NCBI GenBank assembly: GCA_036390175.1
Contig: DASWCG010000321.1
Coordinates: 1-12,424, forward strand
DNA: 12,424 bases
Direction of reading: 5' to 3'
DNA from: DASQHY01 sp036390175
Lineage (GTDB): Bacteria > Acidobacteriota > Terriglobia > Acidiferrales > UBA7541
The notes beneath the pieces are model-generated. The model saw nothing but the letters and a program-made list of their open reading frames with translations, made no database searches and had not been told where the DNA came from. Position 1 is the stretch's first letter; each line of letters opens with the position of its first letter. The translations under genes and the position numbers were made by a program. Below, in pieces: positions 1 through 6,425 of the stretch.

Positions 1-656
1 CGCCGTGGGAAAGGCACCTGCTCGCCCAGCGAAGCGATTGCCTCCGCGGGTAAACCGGCGAACAGCGGCGTATTGAAAATACCCGGCGCAATCGTCACCA
101 CACGGATACCATGACGCGCCAGCTCCCGCGCCAGCGGCAGCGTCATGCTCACAATGCCGCCTTTAGACGCGGAGTAAGCTACTTGCCCGATTTGCCCCTC
201 AAAGGCCGCCACCGAAGCCGTAGCAATGACCACGCCCCGTCCGCCATCCTCATCGGGCTCGTTCACGGTCATGGCGTGTGCGGCGCGGCGAATCACGTCA
301 AAGGTGCCGATCAGGTTCACCTGCAACACGCGCGCGAACCTTTGCAGATCATGAATCCCGCTTTTGCCGATGAGCTTTTCCGCTATGCCAATGCCTGCGG
401 TAGCCACGGCGATATGCAGCCCGCCGTGCCGCTTGACCGTTTCCTCCACTGCGCCGCGCACTTGCTCCTCATTCGTCACATCGGCCTTCACAAACCCCGC
501 CGAGGCGCCCAACTCCTGCGCCAGGTGCTTGCCCAAATCCTCGTTGACGTCCCCAATCATTACCTTTGCGCCGTGCGCGGCCAGCATGCGCACCGTCGCA
601 GCCCCCAAACCCGAAGCGCCCCCGGTCACCAATGCGCTCTTGCCCTGAATCTTCAT
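1..656 (-). CDS. SDR-family NAD-dependent dehydrogenase (17-beta-HSD10 / 3-hydroxyacyl-CoA dehydrogenase-like), C-terminus cut by window edge
   Basis: I translated this frame from the ATG at 656-654; 218 residues are visible before the left edge. Short-chain dehydrogenase motifs are in order: dinucleotide-binding TGGASGLG (residues 11-18), an acidic Asp36 after beta-2 that favours NAD(H) over NADP(H), structural Asn114, catalytic Ser148, and YxxxK with Tyr161 and Lys165, then the PG..NTP segment at 191-197. The stretch FEGQIGQVAYSASKGG (152-167) and the ending QVPFP strongly resemble HSD17B10/3-hydroxyacyl-CoA dehydrogenase type 2 proteins, which oxidise 3-hydroxyacyl-CoAs in fatty-acid or branched-chain degradation. 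One oddity: the usual NNAG/NCAG motif reads VATAG (84-88), so its Asn is missing. An AAGGTG ribosome binding site lies 7 nt before the ATG. The gene is divergent from the next one. Family is secure; the substrate is inferred. The last 35-45 residues are probably missing. Confidence 0.93.
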   Translation of the reverse strand, partial: MKIQGKSALVTGGASGLGAATVRMLAAHGAKVMIGDVNEDLGKHLAQELGASAGFVKADVTNEEQVRGAVEETVKRHGGLHIAVATAGIGIAEKLIGKSGIHDLQRFARVLQVNLIGTFDVIRRAAHAMTVNEPDEDGGRGVVIATASVAAFEGQIGQVAYSASKGGIVSMTLPLARELARHGIRVVTIAPGIFNTPLFAGLPAEAIASLGEQVPFPR

Positions 657-811
657 AGGCGTACACCTTCATTCTGGAATCTTTGAGCTGCTCGATTTAC
701 GGGGGGCAATGATAGCAGGATTCGGCCGTGCCTCCGGCCAGGTCCGCGGCTTGGTAGTGGGCTAGTTTCCGATAACCCAACTTATAGGCATAATGCTTCT
801 CCCGGGAGTTA

Positions 812-1510
812 GTGACCGTGAATCTGAGCGAGGCAAGTACGGCCAGCACATTAGAGCCACTCGTGGAACGGGATGGCTTCGCGGTCGTCCCCGCGTGTCT
901 AGACGAAGCCGCGGTAGAACGCCTTTGCAAACAATTTGACGACACTCGGTACCCTCAGAGAAATCTCTTATCCGTTCCGAGTGTTCAGGGGCTTGCAATG
1001 TCGAGGCCCGTGCGTGAAATCATAGAAACTGTCCTGGGGCCAAGATGCTTTGCGGTAAGAGGGATTTTTTTCAATAAGACCCGAAGCTCAAATTGGAAGG
1101 TCGTTTGGCACCAAGATTTGACAATCGCTGTCCGCGAACGTAGGGATGCTGATGGATTTGGTCCGTGGACGGTGAAAGCTGGAGTCTTGCACGTGCAACC
1201 TCCAGCAGAGATCATGGGTGGCATTCTAGCCATCAGGCTGCACCTAGACGAGAGTGGGCTTGATAACGGGCCACTACGCGTAATTGCCGGTTCGCATCGG
1301 GAAGGCCGACTCTCCGCAGAGCAAATTGGTGGTTGGGAGAAGGAGAACTCTGTAACCTGCACTGTTCCCAAAGGCGGAGCGCTACTCATGCGCCCGCTGG
1401 TGCTTCACGCATCATCTGCGTGTGCCATCCCGAAATCTCGCCGAGTGATTCACCTTGAATTTGCCACCGCAGAGCTACCTCACGGATTGGAATGGCACGA
1501 CAGGGTCTAA
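812..1510 (+). CDS. Phytanoyl-CoA dioxygenase (PhyH) family Fe(II)/2-oxoglutarate oxygenase
   Basis: This 232-residue protein has the layout of the PhyH family of non-haem iron, 2-oxoglutarate-dependent oxygenases. The metal triad is visible as His100-x-Asp102 (motif WHQDLT) and distal His199 (LVLHASS), and Arg210, ten residues after that His, is the expected 2-oxoglutarate anchor. The segment GPLRVIAGSHREGRL (153-167) is typical of the family. Reaction: hydroxylation of an unknown small molecule coupled to 2-oxoglutarate decarboxylation, in the cytoplasm (no signal peptide). The start is uncertain: GTG at 812 lies only 3 nt after GGGAG, whereas the in-frame GTG at 818 has a better 9-nt spacing. 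The stop lies 3 nt from the stop of the convergent downstream gene, with no terminator between them. Codon use looks less GC-biased than the neighbours, which suggests horizontal acquisition. The substrate cannot be told from sequence. Confidence 0.9.
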   Translation: MTVNLSEASTASTLEPLVERDGFAVVPACLDEAAVERLCKQFDDTRYPQRNLLSVPSVQGLAMSRPVREIIETVLGPRCFAVRGIFFNKTRSSNWKVVWHQDLTIAVRERRDADGFGPWTVKAGVLHVQPPAEIMGGILAIRLHLDESGLDNGPLRVIAGSHREGRLSAEQIGGWEKENSVTCTVPKGGALLMRPLVLHASSACAIPKSRRVIHLEFATAELPHGLEWHDRV

Positions 1511-1513
1511 CGG

Positions 1514-2863
1514 TTATGGTGTGTGCATGTGGTGCATTCCGCCGCCTCCTTTGATTCGCGCGCGGAAGAAGAGCATGAACCCGGCCGGATGCTCGCCGTA
1601 GAACGGCTTGATTGCCGAAGGCGTGGAGTACAGAGTGAAATTGGCGCCGAAGCCGGTTTGCAAGTGCGAGACGATCTTGAAGTCGCGCGTGTACCCCAGC
1701 GTGTATGCGCCGATGCGAAATACCCGCCCCGCTGTGGCGGCGAGCCGTTGCTGCAACTGGGGCTGGTTGGCGAAGAGTTCGTCCTTGTCCACAAGCTCGA
1801 TGCGCCCGGTCAGGTAATTCTTCTCGCGAAATTGCAGCGTGGATTCCAGCAAGTAGGAATTGATATTCCGGGCCTCCGCTGTTTTGTGGTTGCGCCCCCA
1901 GATAAGGCTCGCCGCCCAATTTCCCTGCGCAAACGGCTTGTTGTACGAGACCGACGCGGTCGAGCGCACGATATCGCCCGGCTCGGCCGCCTCCGGGTGG
2001 CGCAGTCTGCCGACGGAGACCTGCCCCGCCCAGTTTTCTGTCGGGGCCGCCGAAATCCTCCCGGCCCAGGAGTCCACCGCTCCGGCATCAATGTTCCAGC
2101 GGTTTTCGTCCGGCTCCGCGCCGTGAAACCCGCTGGCCTCGAACCCCCAAATTCCGCGCTTCACGCCCAGCGTGAATACCTCATCGGCAATATGGGAAGA
2201 ATCCTGCAGGTGATGGCCGAGCGGCGCCTGCGGAATCTCGCTTGCCGAAGCGCGATGCGGAAACGCCACCGGCCCGAGCGCCGGATCGCCCACCGGCGCG
2301 GCATAGAAATTCAGCATGGTCTTCTTGCCGAGCGGACGAGCGTATTCCAGGGCTATTTCCATAAAGAGGTCGTGCGGATGCTGGCCATCGGTGATCGGCG
2401 CTCCAAAGGCCGTCTCCCCGGTCTGGAAGAGTTCCGAGTAACGCCGCTCCGTAACCGTCGCAGGGTCGAGGCTCAGCATGGTGCGGAACACGAAGCTGCC
2501 CTCTCCGGTGCGGTGCTCGGCCATGCCCATAAACCAGTTGGCGGAAAATAATTTGTCCGCTCCCCGCGGCCCGGTCTGCTGAGTGTCCGCGAGAAAGAGG
2601 ACGCTGTGAAACATCAGGTTCCAACCGGCGGCTTTGCGAAAAATCATTTCCTGCGGGGCGGATTCGGGATTGCGGCTCGTCCCCGAAGCCTGCTGCATCA
2701 GGGCCGTTGCTGCAGCGTTCATTTCCATGCCCGCGGAGTGGTTCATTTTCATCGTGTGCTCGGCGGGTTCCTGCGCAGACTGGGCTTTGCAGGATTTCGC
2801 AACGGCAAAAGCCAAGACGAAGGAAAAAAGCGCAAGCAGCACGAGTGATGGCGCGCGGCGCAT
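1514..2863 (-). CDS. Secreted, probably outer-membrane beta-barrel protein with Met/His-rich termini, function unknown
   Basis: This 449-residue protein has a signal peptide (MRR followed by a hydrophobic run to about residue 22, likely cleavage near 27-28). The body is rich in alternating polar and aromatic strands such as YTLGYTRDFKI and GFMLFFRARI, as in outer-membrane beta-barrels. Just after the signal peptide lies a Met/His patch (His36, Met38, Met40, His42, Met46, Met48), and the C-terminus ends GGGG-MHHMHTP (His444, 445, 447). Such patches commonly bind copper or similar soft metals; that role is inferred. The middle segment has conserved-looking motifs (DGQHPHDLFMEIALEYARPL) but I cannot name a family. 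GGGAGGT sits 7 nt before the ATG, an excellent ribosome binding site. It lies 72 nt downstream of a small Cys/His-rich secreted protein on the same strand, probably in one operon. Confidence 0.88.
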   Translation of the reverse strand: MRRAPSLVLLALFSFVLAFAVAKSCKAQSAQEPAEHTMKMNHSAGMEMNAAATALMQQASGTSRNPESAPQEMIFRKAAGWNLMFHSVLFLADTQQTGPRGADKLFSANWFMGMAEHRTGEGSFVFRTMLSLDPATVTERRYSELFQTGETAFGAPITDGQHPHDLFMEIALEYARPLGKKTMLNFYAAPVGDPALGPVAFPHRASASEIPQAPLGHHLQDSSHIADEVFTLGVKRGIWGFEASGFHGAEPDENRWNIDAGAVDSWAGRISAAPTENWAGQVSVGRLRHPEAAEPGDIVRSTASVSYNKPFAQGNWAASLIWGRNHKTAEARNINSYLLESTLQFREKNYLTGRIELVDKDELFANQPQLQQRLAATAGRVFRIGAYTLGYTRDFKIVSHLQTGFGANFTLYSTPSAIKPFYGEHPAGFMLFFRARIKGGGGMHHMHTP

Positions 2864-2935
2864 CCAAACACCTCCCGGACGCAGACAGCAAAAAGCTTTT
2901 TATGCAACGGTTTTTGTGATTTCGGGACAGGAGGG

Positions 2936-3256
2936 CTAGATACGCAAGACAAACACCGCCGGGACCAAACAGACGGGTTCTGCAGTAACTGCGGTCATCA
3001 TCTCGCGTAATTTCAGGATGTCGCTCAAAGTCTGACCTGCCGCGTCAGGGACCGCCAACAGGCCAAGCGCTTTCACTACAGCTTTTGTATGGACCGCATG
3101 CTGCGGCGCTGCGGGATGAGACTCGTGCGCATGGCAGGGACTGCTTGCATCAGCCGCGGGCGAGTCCTCCAGCTTGCACCGGAAGTCACACGCAAGCGCG
3201 AGAGACGTTGCCCCCACCAGTGTCACGGCCAGCAAGCCCGCCACAAGCCTCGACAT
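2936..3256 (-). CDS. Small secreted Cys/His-rich protein, unknown function
   Basis: This 106-residue protein starts at the ATG at 3256; an in-frame TAA three codons upstream rules out a longer form. The N-terminus is a clear signal peptide (MSRLVAGLLAVTLVGATSLALA, cleavage likely before Cys23). The mature N-terminal half carries three Cys (ACDFRCK and SPCHAH) and a series of His (CHAHESHPAAPQHAVH), a composition common in periplasmic metal-binding proteins. The second half (residues 58-106) is hydrophobic and featureless. The sequence before Cys23 (ALAC) is not a canonical lipobox. The ribosome binding site is weak. It is upstream of the beta-barrel-like gene on the same strand and divergent from a PCYCGC protein, which supports a shared metal-related role. 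No named family was recognised. Confidence 0.72.
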   Translation of the reverse strand: MSRLVAGLLAVTLVGATSLALACDFRCKLEDSPAADASSPCHAHESHPAAPQHAVHTKAVVKALGLLAVPDAAGQTLSDILKLREMMTAVTAEPVCLVPAVFVLRI

Positions 3257-3315
3257 ATTCGCTTAGATTGCCACGGGCTCGCTGGGGTTGCAAATCGAAT
3301 GTAGCCACACCCTTG

Positions 3316-3331
3316 CGCGCTGCACAGCGCG
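3316..3331. promoter_or_regulatory. Operator-like palindrome in divergent promoter region
   Basis: CGCGCTG-CA-CAGCGCG is a perfect inverted repeat with 7-bp arms and a 2-bp spacer. It lies in the 125-bp gap between the divergent Cys/His-rich gene (start 3256) and the PCYCGC gene (start 3382). The position suits a regulator controlling both directions; the regulator is unknown. It could also be a chance GC palindrome. Confidence 0.35.
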
Positions 3332-3381
3332 ACGAAAATTTCCGGTTCAACAACGGAGGCACGGTGAGGTAAACTAATTTC

Positions 3382-3831
3382 ATGAAATACCTTCTTGCGG
3401 CAGTTTGTTTGATTTGCGCAGCCGTACTCGCTCAGGCGCAATCCGCTCCCTCGCCAGCCGGGGTCCCGGCTTTCCACGACAAGGCTCCGGCCAAGGGAGA
3501 ACTACTTCCGGCGGTGATGACGGAAAAGCAATTGGCCGACGGCGGCTTCACTGCTCCGGTTCAGCAGGAATCCTATAAGGCTGCGGCCAAAGTCCCAGCA
3601 CTTGTTTATCAACTCCCCTGCTACTGTTTCTGCGACCGTGCTCACGGACACACCAGCCTGCATTCCTGCTTTGAGTCTGCGCACGGAGCAAACTGTGGCG
3701 TTTGCATGGCGGAAGCGCTCTACGCCTACACAATGTCCAAGAAGGGCTGGAGCGCCAAAATGATCCGCGACGGCATCATCCGCGGCGACTACAAGCAAAT
3801 GGATCTGCAACACCCCGAGCCGGTGCAATAG
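3382..3831 (+). CDS. Secreted PCYCGC-motif protein
   Basis: This 149-residue protein has a signal peptide (MKYLLAAVCLICAAVLAQAQ, likely cleavage around 18-20). The core is Cys/His-rich: PCYCFC (Cys80, 82, 84), then His88, His90, His94, Cys96, His101, Cys105 and Cys108 in HGANCGVC. This matches the arrangement of the PCYCGC family (PCYC followed by HxS..CF and HGANCxxC), whose function is unknown; here the third motif residue pair reads FC rather than GC. The Cys/His spacing suggests a metal site. It is divergent from the Cys/His-rich small protein and the Met/His-tailed barrel, so a joint extracytoplasmic metal function is inferred. GAGGT lies 11 nt before the ATG, with a further GGAGG at 3355-3359. 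The gene ends before the 6S-like RNA promoter, with no strong terminator. Confidence 0.87.
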   Translation: MKYLLAAVCLICAAVLAQAQSAPSPAGVPAFHDKAPAKGELLPAVMTEKQLADGGFTAPVQQESYKAAAKVPALVYQLPCYCFCDRAHGHTSLHSCFESAHGANCGVCMAEALYAYTMSKKGWSAKMIRDGIIRGDYKQMDLQHPEPVQ

Positions 3832-3962
3832 CTTTCTTCCACCTATTAGCTGGGCTTTTTCTTTTCCTTACCCGAAACGCACTTCGCAGCACTTTCAGCT
3901 TGCTTTCAGAATCAAGCGAAACATATTGACAGGCAGCCCTGGATATTTCTAGCCGCCATGCT

Positions 3963-3970
3963 GCTAGAAT
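3963..3970 (+). promoter_or_regulatory. Extended -10 promoter of 6S-like RNA
   Basis: TG-C-TAGAAT (TG at 3962-3963, TAGAAT at 3965-3970) fits an extended -10 element. The predicted start, 6-7 nt downstream, falls at about 3977, where the closing stem of the RNA begins. No good -35 lies at the usual distance; a TTGACA at 3926-3931 is too far (33 bp). A 7-bp inverted repeat TTCTAGC/GCTAGAA (3947-3953 and 3963-3969) overlaps the -10. Confidence 0.5.
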
Positions 3971-3976
3971 GAGGGG

Positions 3977-4236
3977 CGGAGCGGTACTGCGAAGCAGGTG
4001 ATGGCGCGAAGGTTGTTTGAACCAACACTGGATCTCTGGGGAGCCAAGTTCATCCGGCCGGTGTGCATGGCCTGTCCCGATCCCGCTCACCGCGCAACGC
4101 GCAGCGCGGACGTTTCGCTGGCCTAGTTTCCGGTAAGCGAGATCGGGGCAGGAAAGCCTGAAGGCCGGCGCAAGGCGCCCACCTATTACAGAGGTTCATG
4201 ACCTAGCTCCACACGGCTAAGCGGTCCGCTCCATTT
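3977..4236 (+). ncRNA. ssrS: Candidate 6S RNA (RNA polymerase regulator)
   Basis: The roughly 260-nt transcript begins just after an extended -10. Outer closing stem: GGAGCGG+ACTGC (3978-3990, one bulged T) with GCGGTCCGCTCC (4221-4232), followed by a T-rich tail (4233-4243). Further stems: 4037-4046 with 4204-4213 (8 of 10 paired), CCGGCC 4054-4059 with GGCCGG 4163-4168, a 12-bp stem 4071-4082 with 4141-4152, and CGCT-ACC/GGT-AGCG near the apex. Local hairpins lie at 4011-4023, 4167-4179 and 4181-4195. This is the long, interrupted rod of 6S RNA, and the segment CCCACCT-N7-AGGTTCA (4178-4198) resembles the 3' bubble hairpin of known 6S RNAs. 6S mimics an open promoter and binds sigma70 RNA polymerase. 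From general knowledge ssrS often lies upstream of ygfA, rny and ymdB; here ymdB follows directly. It is longer than the usual 180-200 nt, so the ends are uncertain. Alternative: a structured 5' leader of ymdB. Confidence 0.62.
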
Positions 4237-4243
4237 TGCTTTT

Positions 4244-5038
4244 ATGCGCATCCTTTTCATTGGAGATATCGTCGGTTCTCCCGGCCGGGAGATCGTCAGG
4301 GAACGCCTTGCCGACATCGTCGCGCAGCAAAAAGTGGATCTGGTGATTGCCAATTGCGAGAACGCCGCCTCCGGCTTCGGCATCACGCCGCGTCTCGTCG
4401 AAGAGTTGCTCGCCGCCGGCGTGGAAGTACTTTCCGGGGGCAACCATATCTGGGACCGCAAGGAAATCTTCGAGTACATTGCGCACGAGCCGCGCCTGCT
4501 GCGCCCGGCAAATTTTCCCGACGGGAATCCCGGAAGCGGGCTGTACCTCGGCGCAGCAAAGAACGGCGTGAGGTATGCGGTGCTGAATCTCCAGGGCCGC
4601 GTTTTCATGACCCCCATTGATTGCCCGTTCCGCACCGCCGACCGCGAGTTGGCGCGCATCCCCCCCGGCGTCAGCGTTGTTATCGTGGATATCCATGCGG
4701 AAGCGTCCAGCGAAAAAATGGCCATGGGCTGGTATTTGGATGGGCGCGTCACCGCAGTGATTGGGACGCACACGCACGTTCCCACCGCCGACGAGCAAAT
4801 CCTTCCGGGCGGCACCGCGTTCATCAGCGACGTGGGCATGACCGGCCCGCACGCCGGGATTATCGGCATGGACCGGGACGGCATCATCAAGAAGTTTTTG
4901 AATGGCCTGCCCGCGCGTTTCGAGGTGGCCGAGGGCGACGTCCAATTGAATGCTGTGCTGATCGTTGCGGAGACAGCTGCAGCGAACGGCCAGCCCCGCG
5001 CCCGCTCCATCGAGCGGCTCCGCTACCGCCTCGACTAA
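4244..5038 (+). CDS. ymdB: YmdB-family (TIGR00282-type) metallophosphoesterase / cyclic-nucleotide phosphodiesterase
   Basis: This 264-residue protein matches the YmdB family in length and at both ends. Metal-site residues are in order: Asp8 (GDIVGSPGR), Glu39-Asn40 (NCENAA), Asn67-His68 (GGNHIWD), His151 (DIHAE), His176 and His178 (GTHTHVPTAD). Known members form a dinuclear metal centre and hydrolyse 2',3'-cyclic (and weakly 3',5'-cyclic) nucleotides; in Bacillus YmdB affects RNA turnover together with RNase Y and biofilm fate. No signal peptide is seen, so it is cytosolic. The MRILFIGDIVG start is canonical for the family. No Shine-Dalgarno precedes it: the closing stem of the 6S-like RNA ends 11 nt before the ATG, so it is expressed by read-through, from an unseen promoter, or after processing. 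ygfA and rny, which often sit nearby, are absent. Confidence 0.95.
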   Translation: MRILFIGDIVGSPGREIVRERLADIVAQQKVDLVIANCENAASGFGITPRLVEELLAAGVEVLSGGNHIWDRKEIFEYIAHEPRLLRPANFPDGNPGSGLYLGAAKNGVRYAVLNLQGRVFMTPIDCPFRTADRELARIPPGVSVVIVDIHAEASSEKMAMGWYLDGRVTAVIGTHTHVPTADEQILPGGTAFISDVGMTGPHAGIIGMDRDGIIKKFLNGLPARFEVAEGDVQLNAVLIVAETAAANGQPRARSIERLRYRLD

Positions 5039-5069
5039 GTCTGCGCGGAAGCAACCTTCCCGGCCTGGG

Positions 5070-5075
5070 TATAAT
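5070..5075 (+). promoter_or_regulatory. -10 box giving a nearly leaderless mRNA
   Basis: A perfect TATAAT lies 10 nt before the ATG at 5086, in the 47-nt gap after ymdB. Transcription would begin around 5080-5083, leaving only a few untranslated bases and no room for a Shine-Dalgarno sequence. The -35 region (around 5047-5052) is weak. Confidence 0.55.
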
Positions 5076-5085
5076 CTTTGTTGCT

Positions 5086-6078
5086 ATGCTCAGCAGACCT
5101 CTTCTCTGTGGCGCGCTGACAGTTGCTGTGCTGGCTGCCCTTGCGCCCGCCTCCGCCCAAATCGAGGACGAGTTTGTCGCGAAGAGCCGCGTATTCCCGG
5201 AAGCAGGGCCCGGCCTGCGCGCCGTCCGGCGCGATGCCACGGGCAACCACTATGTCCTGACCACTTCCGCCGTCACCGTATATGACGCCGCCGGTAAACT
5301 GGTCCGGAAGGTCCCCGACACTTCTGGCGGAAAAGGGTCCGCCCCGGCTCAACCGGCCAGCATCACGTACGGCGAAGACATGGACGTGGACGGGGAAGGC
5401 CGCATTTACGTCGCCGACCGCGGCGCCAACGCCATCAAGATTTTCTTCCCCGATGGCGCCGAAAAAACCATTCCGGCGAACGCGCCGACCTCCGTTGCCG
5501 CGCTTGCCGCCGGAGAGATTGCCGTGACCACATTGCATGCCGCGCGCCTGGTAACCGTGTTCGACCTGCGGGGCAAAGTGGTGCGCGAGTTCGGAGATCC
5601 CACCGAGTTGGCCGACCGCAAAGAGCTGAACCGTTTTCTGAATATCGGGCGGCTGGCCACCGATCCCGACTCCCACATCTACTACGCATTCAGCTATCTG
5701 CCCGAACCGACGGTGCGGAAGTACGACCGCTTCGGCTATGCCGCGTTCGAAATCAATCTCACCGCGCTTGAGTTTCAGCCCACGGCGCAGGCCGCACGCC
5801 GCGAGATCGAGCGGCAGGAGCGCGGCGGCACGCCGGTCTTCAAGCCGGTTGTCACGGCCTGCGGCGTGGACCCCGCGACGCAGGAAATCTGGATTGCCCT
5901 GCACGGTTTCCTGTTGCATTTCGATCGCGAAGGCGACCGCCGCGGCACCTATCGAACCTACACCCCCGAAGGGGCGCGCCTCGAAGCCACCACCATCCTC
6001 GTCGAGCCCGGGCGGCTGCTGCTCGGCGCCGATCCACTCGGCGTTTACGAATTTCCCCGGCCAGACAAGAAGAATTGA
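5086..6078 (+). CDS. Secreted NHL/beta-propeller-type protein, function unknown
   Basis: I place the start at the ATG at 5086, giving 330 residues; the same frame stays open far upstream inside ymdB, but only this start gives a signal peptide (MLSRPLLCGALTVAVLAALAPASA, cleavage before Gln25). The mature part shows repeated blade-like segments with the pattern D-G-x-I-Y-V-A-D, for example EDMDVDGEGRIYVADRGANA (residues 94-113), followed by IKIFFPDG, VTVFDLRGKVVREFGD and LATDPDSHIYYAFSY. These are typical of NHL or six-bladed propellers exported to the periplasm, often used as binding scaffolds. Catalytic residues cannot be assigned. A TATAAT box lies 10 nt before the start codon with no ribosome binding site, suggesting a nearly leaderless transcript. 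It lies 47 nt after ymdB on the same strand and may also be read through from it. Confidence 0.82.
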   Translation: MLSRPLLCGALTVAVLAALAPASAQIEDEFVAKSRVFPEAGPGLRAVRRDATGNHYVLTTSAVTVYDAAGKLVRKVPDTSGGKGSAPAQPASITYGEDMDVDGEGRIYVADRGANAIKIFFPDGAEKTIPANAPTSVAALAAGEIAVTTLHAARLVTVFDLRGKVVREFGDPTELADRKELNRFLNIGRLATDPDSHIYYAFSYLPEPTVRKYDRFGYAAFEINLTALEFQPTAQAARREIERQERGGTPVFKPVVTACGVDPATQEIWIALHGFLLHFDREGDRRGTYRTYTPEGARLEATTILVEPGRLLLGADPLGVYEFPRPDKKN

Positions 6079-6177
6079 TAAGTTCGCAAGCGATTTTTTT
6101 GTAGCGAAGATTGCGATGCAGCCAGTTTGTGAGCCGTATCGCCTCGCAAGTCGCGCCGGGAGAACTAAATGCATAGC

Positions 6178-6211
6178 TGTGGAAATTCTGTGAATCCTAT
6201 GTGTGAATCCT
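6178..6211 (-). promoter_or_regulatory. Left DnaA-box cluster
   Basis: TGTGGAAAT at 6178-6186 is the complement of ATTTCCACA, close to the DnaA box consensus. Two degenerate direct repeats TGTGAATCCT follow at 6189-6198 and 6202-6211, so the TGTG starts are 11 and 13 bp apart. Only the first is a good box by itself. Confidence 0.5.
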
Positions 6212-6394
6212 CACCTGTCTTCGAATAATTTTCTCTTGCTCTGCGGCCCGCTTTCGTGGACAATCCGGCCCCGCCTCACAAAGAGGCTTGTGAGCCGGTA
6301 CTACTCGGAGCGCTATAGGGGTAGGGGCGGCTCCGTGGCGCGGTGGTTCACTCCTTCAACTCGACAGTAAGCCCAGCCGGACTACAAGTGCGGT

Positions 6395-6425
6395 TTTTCC
6401 ACACGATTTCCACACCTGTGGAAAT
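6395..6425. promoter_or_regulatory. Right DnaA-box cluster, three boxes at 11-bp spacing
   Basis: TTTTCCACA (6395-6403, plus), ATTTCCACA (6406-6414, plus) and TGTGGAAAT (6417-6425, minus) follow each other at exactly 11-bp intervals, about one helical turn. The last two form an inverted pair with a 2-bp gap. The cluster ends 36 bp before the dnaA ATG, so it may serve both origin assembly and dnaA autoregulation. Confidence 0.75.

Noticed and set aside
761..776. CTAGTTTCCGATAA resembles CTAGTTTCCGGTAA inside the 6S-like RNA (4123-4136).
   Set aside because: The match is only 13 of 14 bases with no similarity in the flanks; probably chance, not a second RNA copy or mobile repeat.
2890..2901. 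AAAAAGCTTTTT palindrome between the two minus-strand secreted-protein genes.
   Set aside because: Too short and simple to call an operator, and there is no stable stem for a terminator.
6083..6108. Possible terminator after the propeller gene (TTCGCAAGCGA followed by 7 T).
   Set aside because: The stem is only three base pairs with a usable loop; the T-run may instead be part of the origin AT-rich patch.
5035..6174. 379-residue minus-strand open frame opposite the propeller gene.
   Set aside because: It is the mirror of a GC-rich gene; the plus-strand reading has a signal peptide, promoter and blade motifs.
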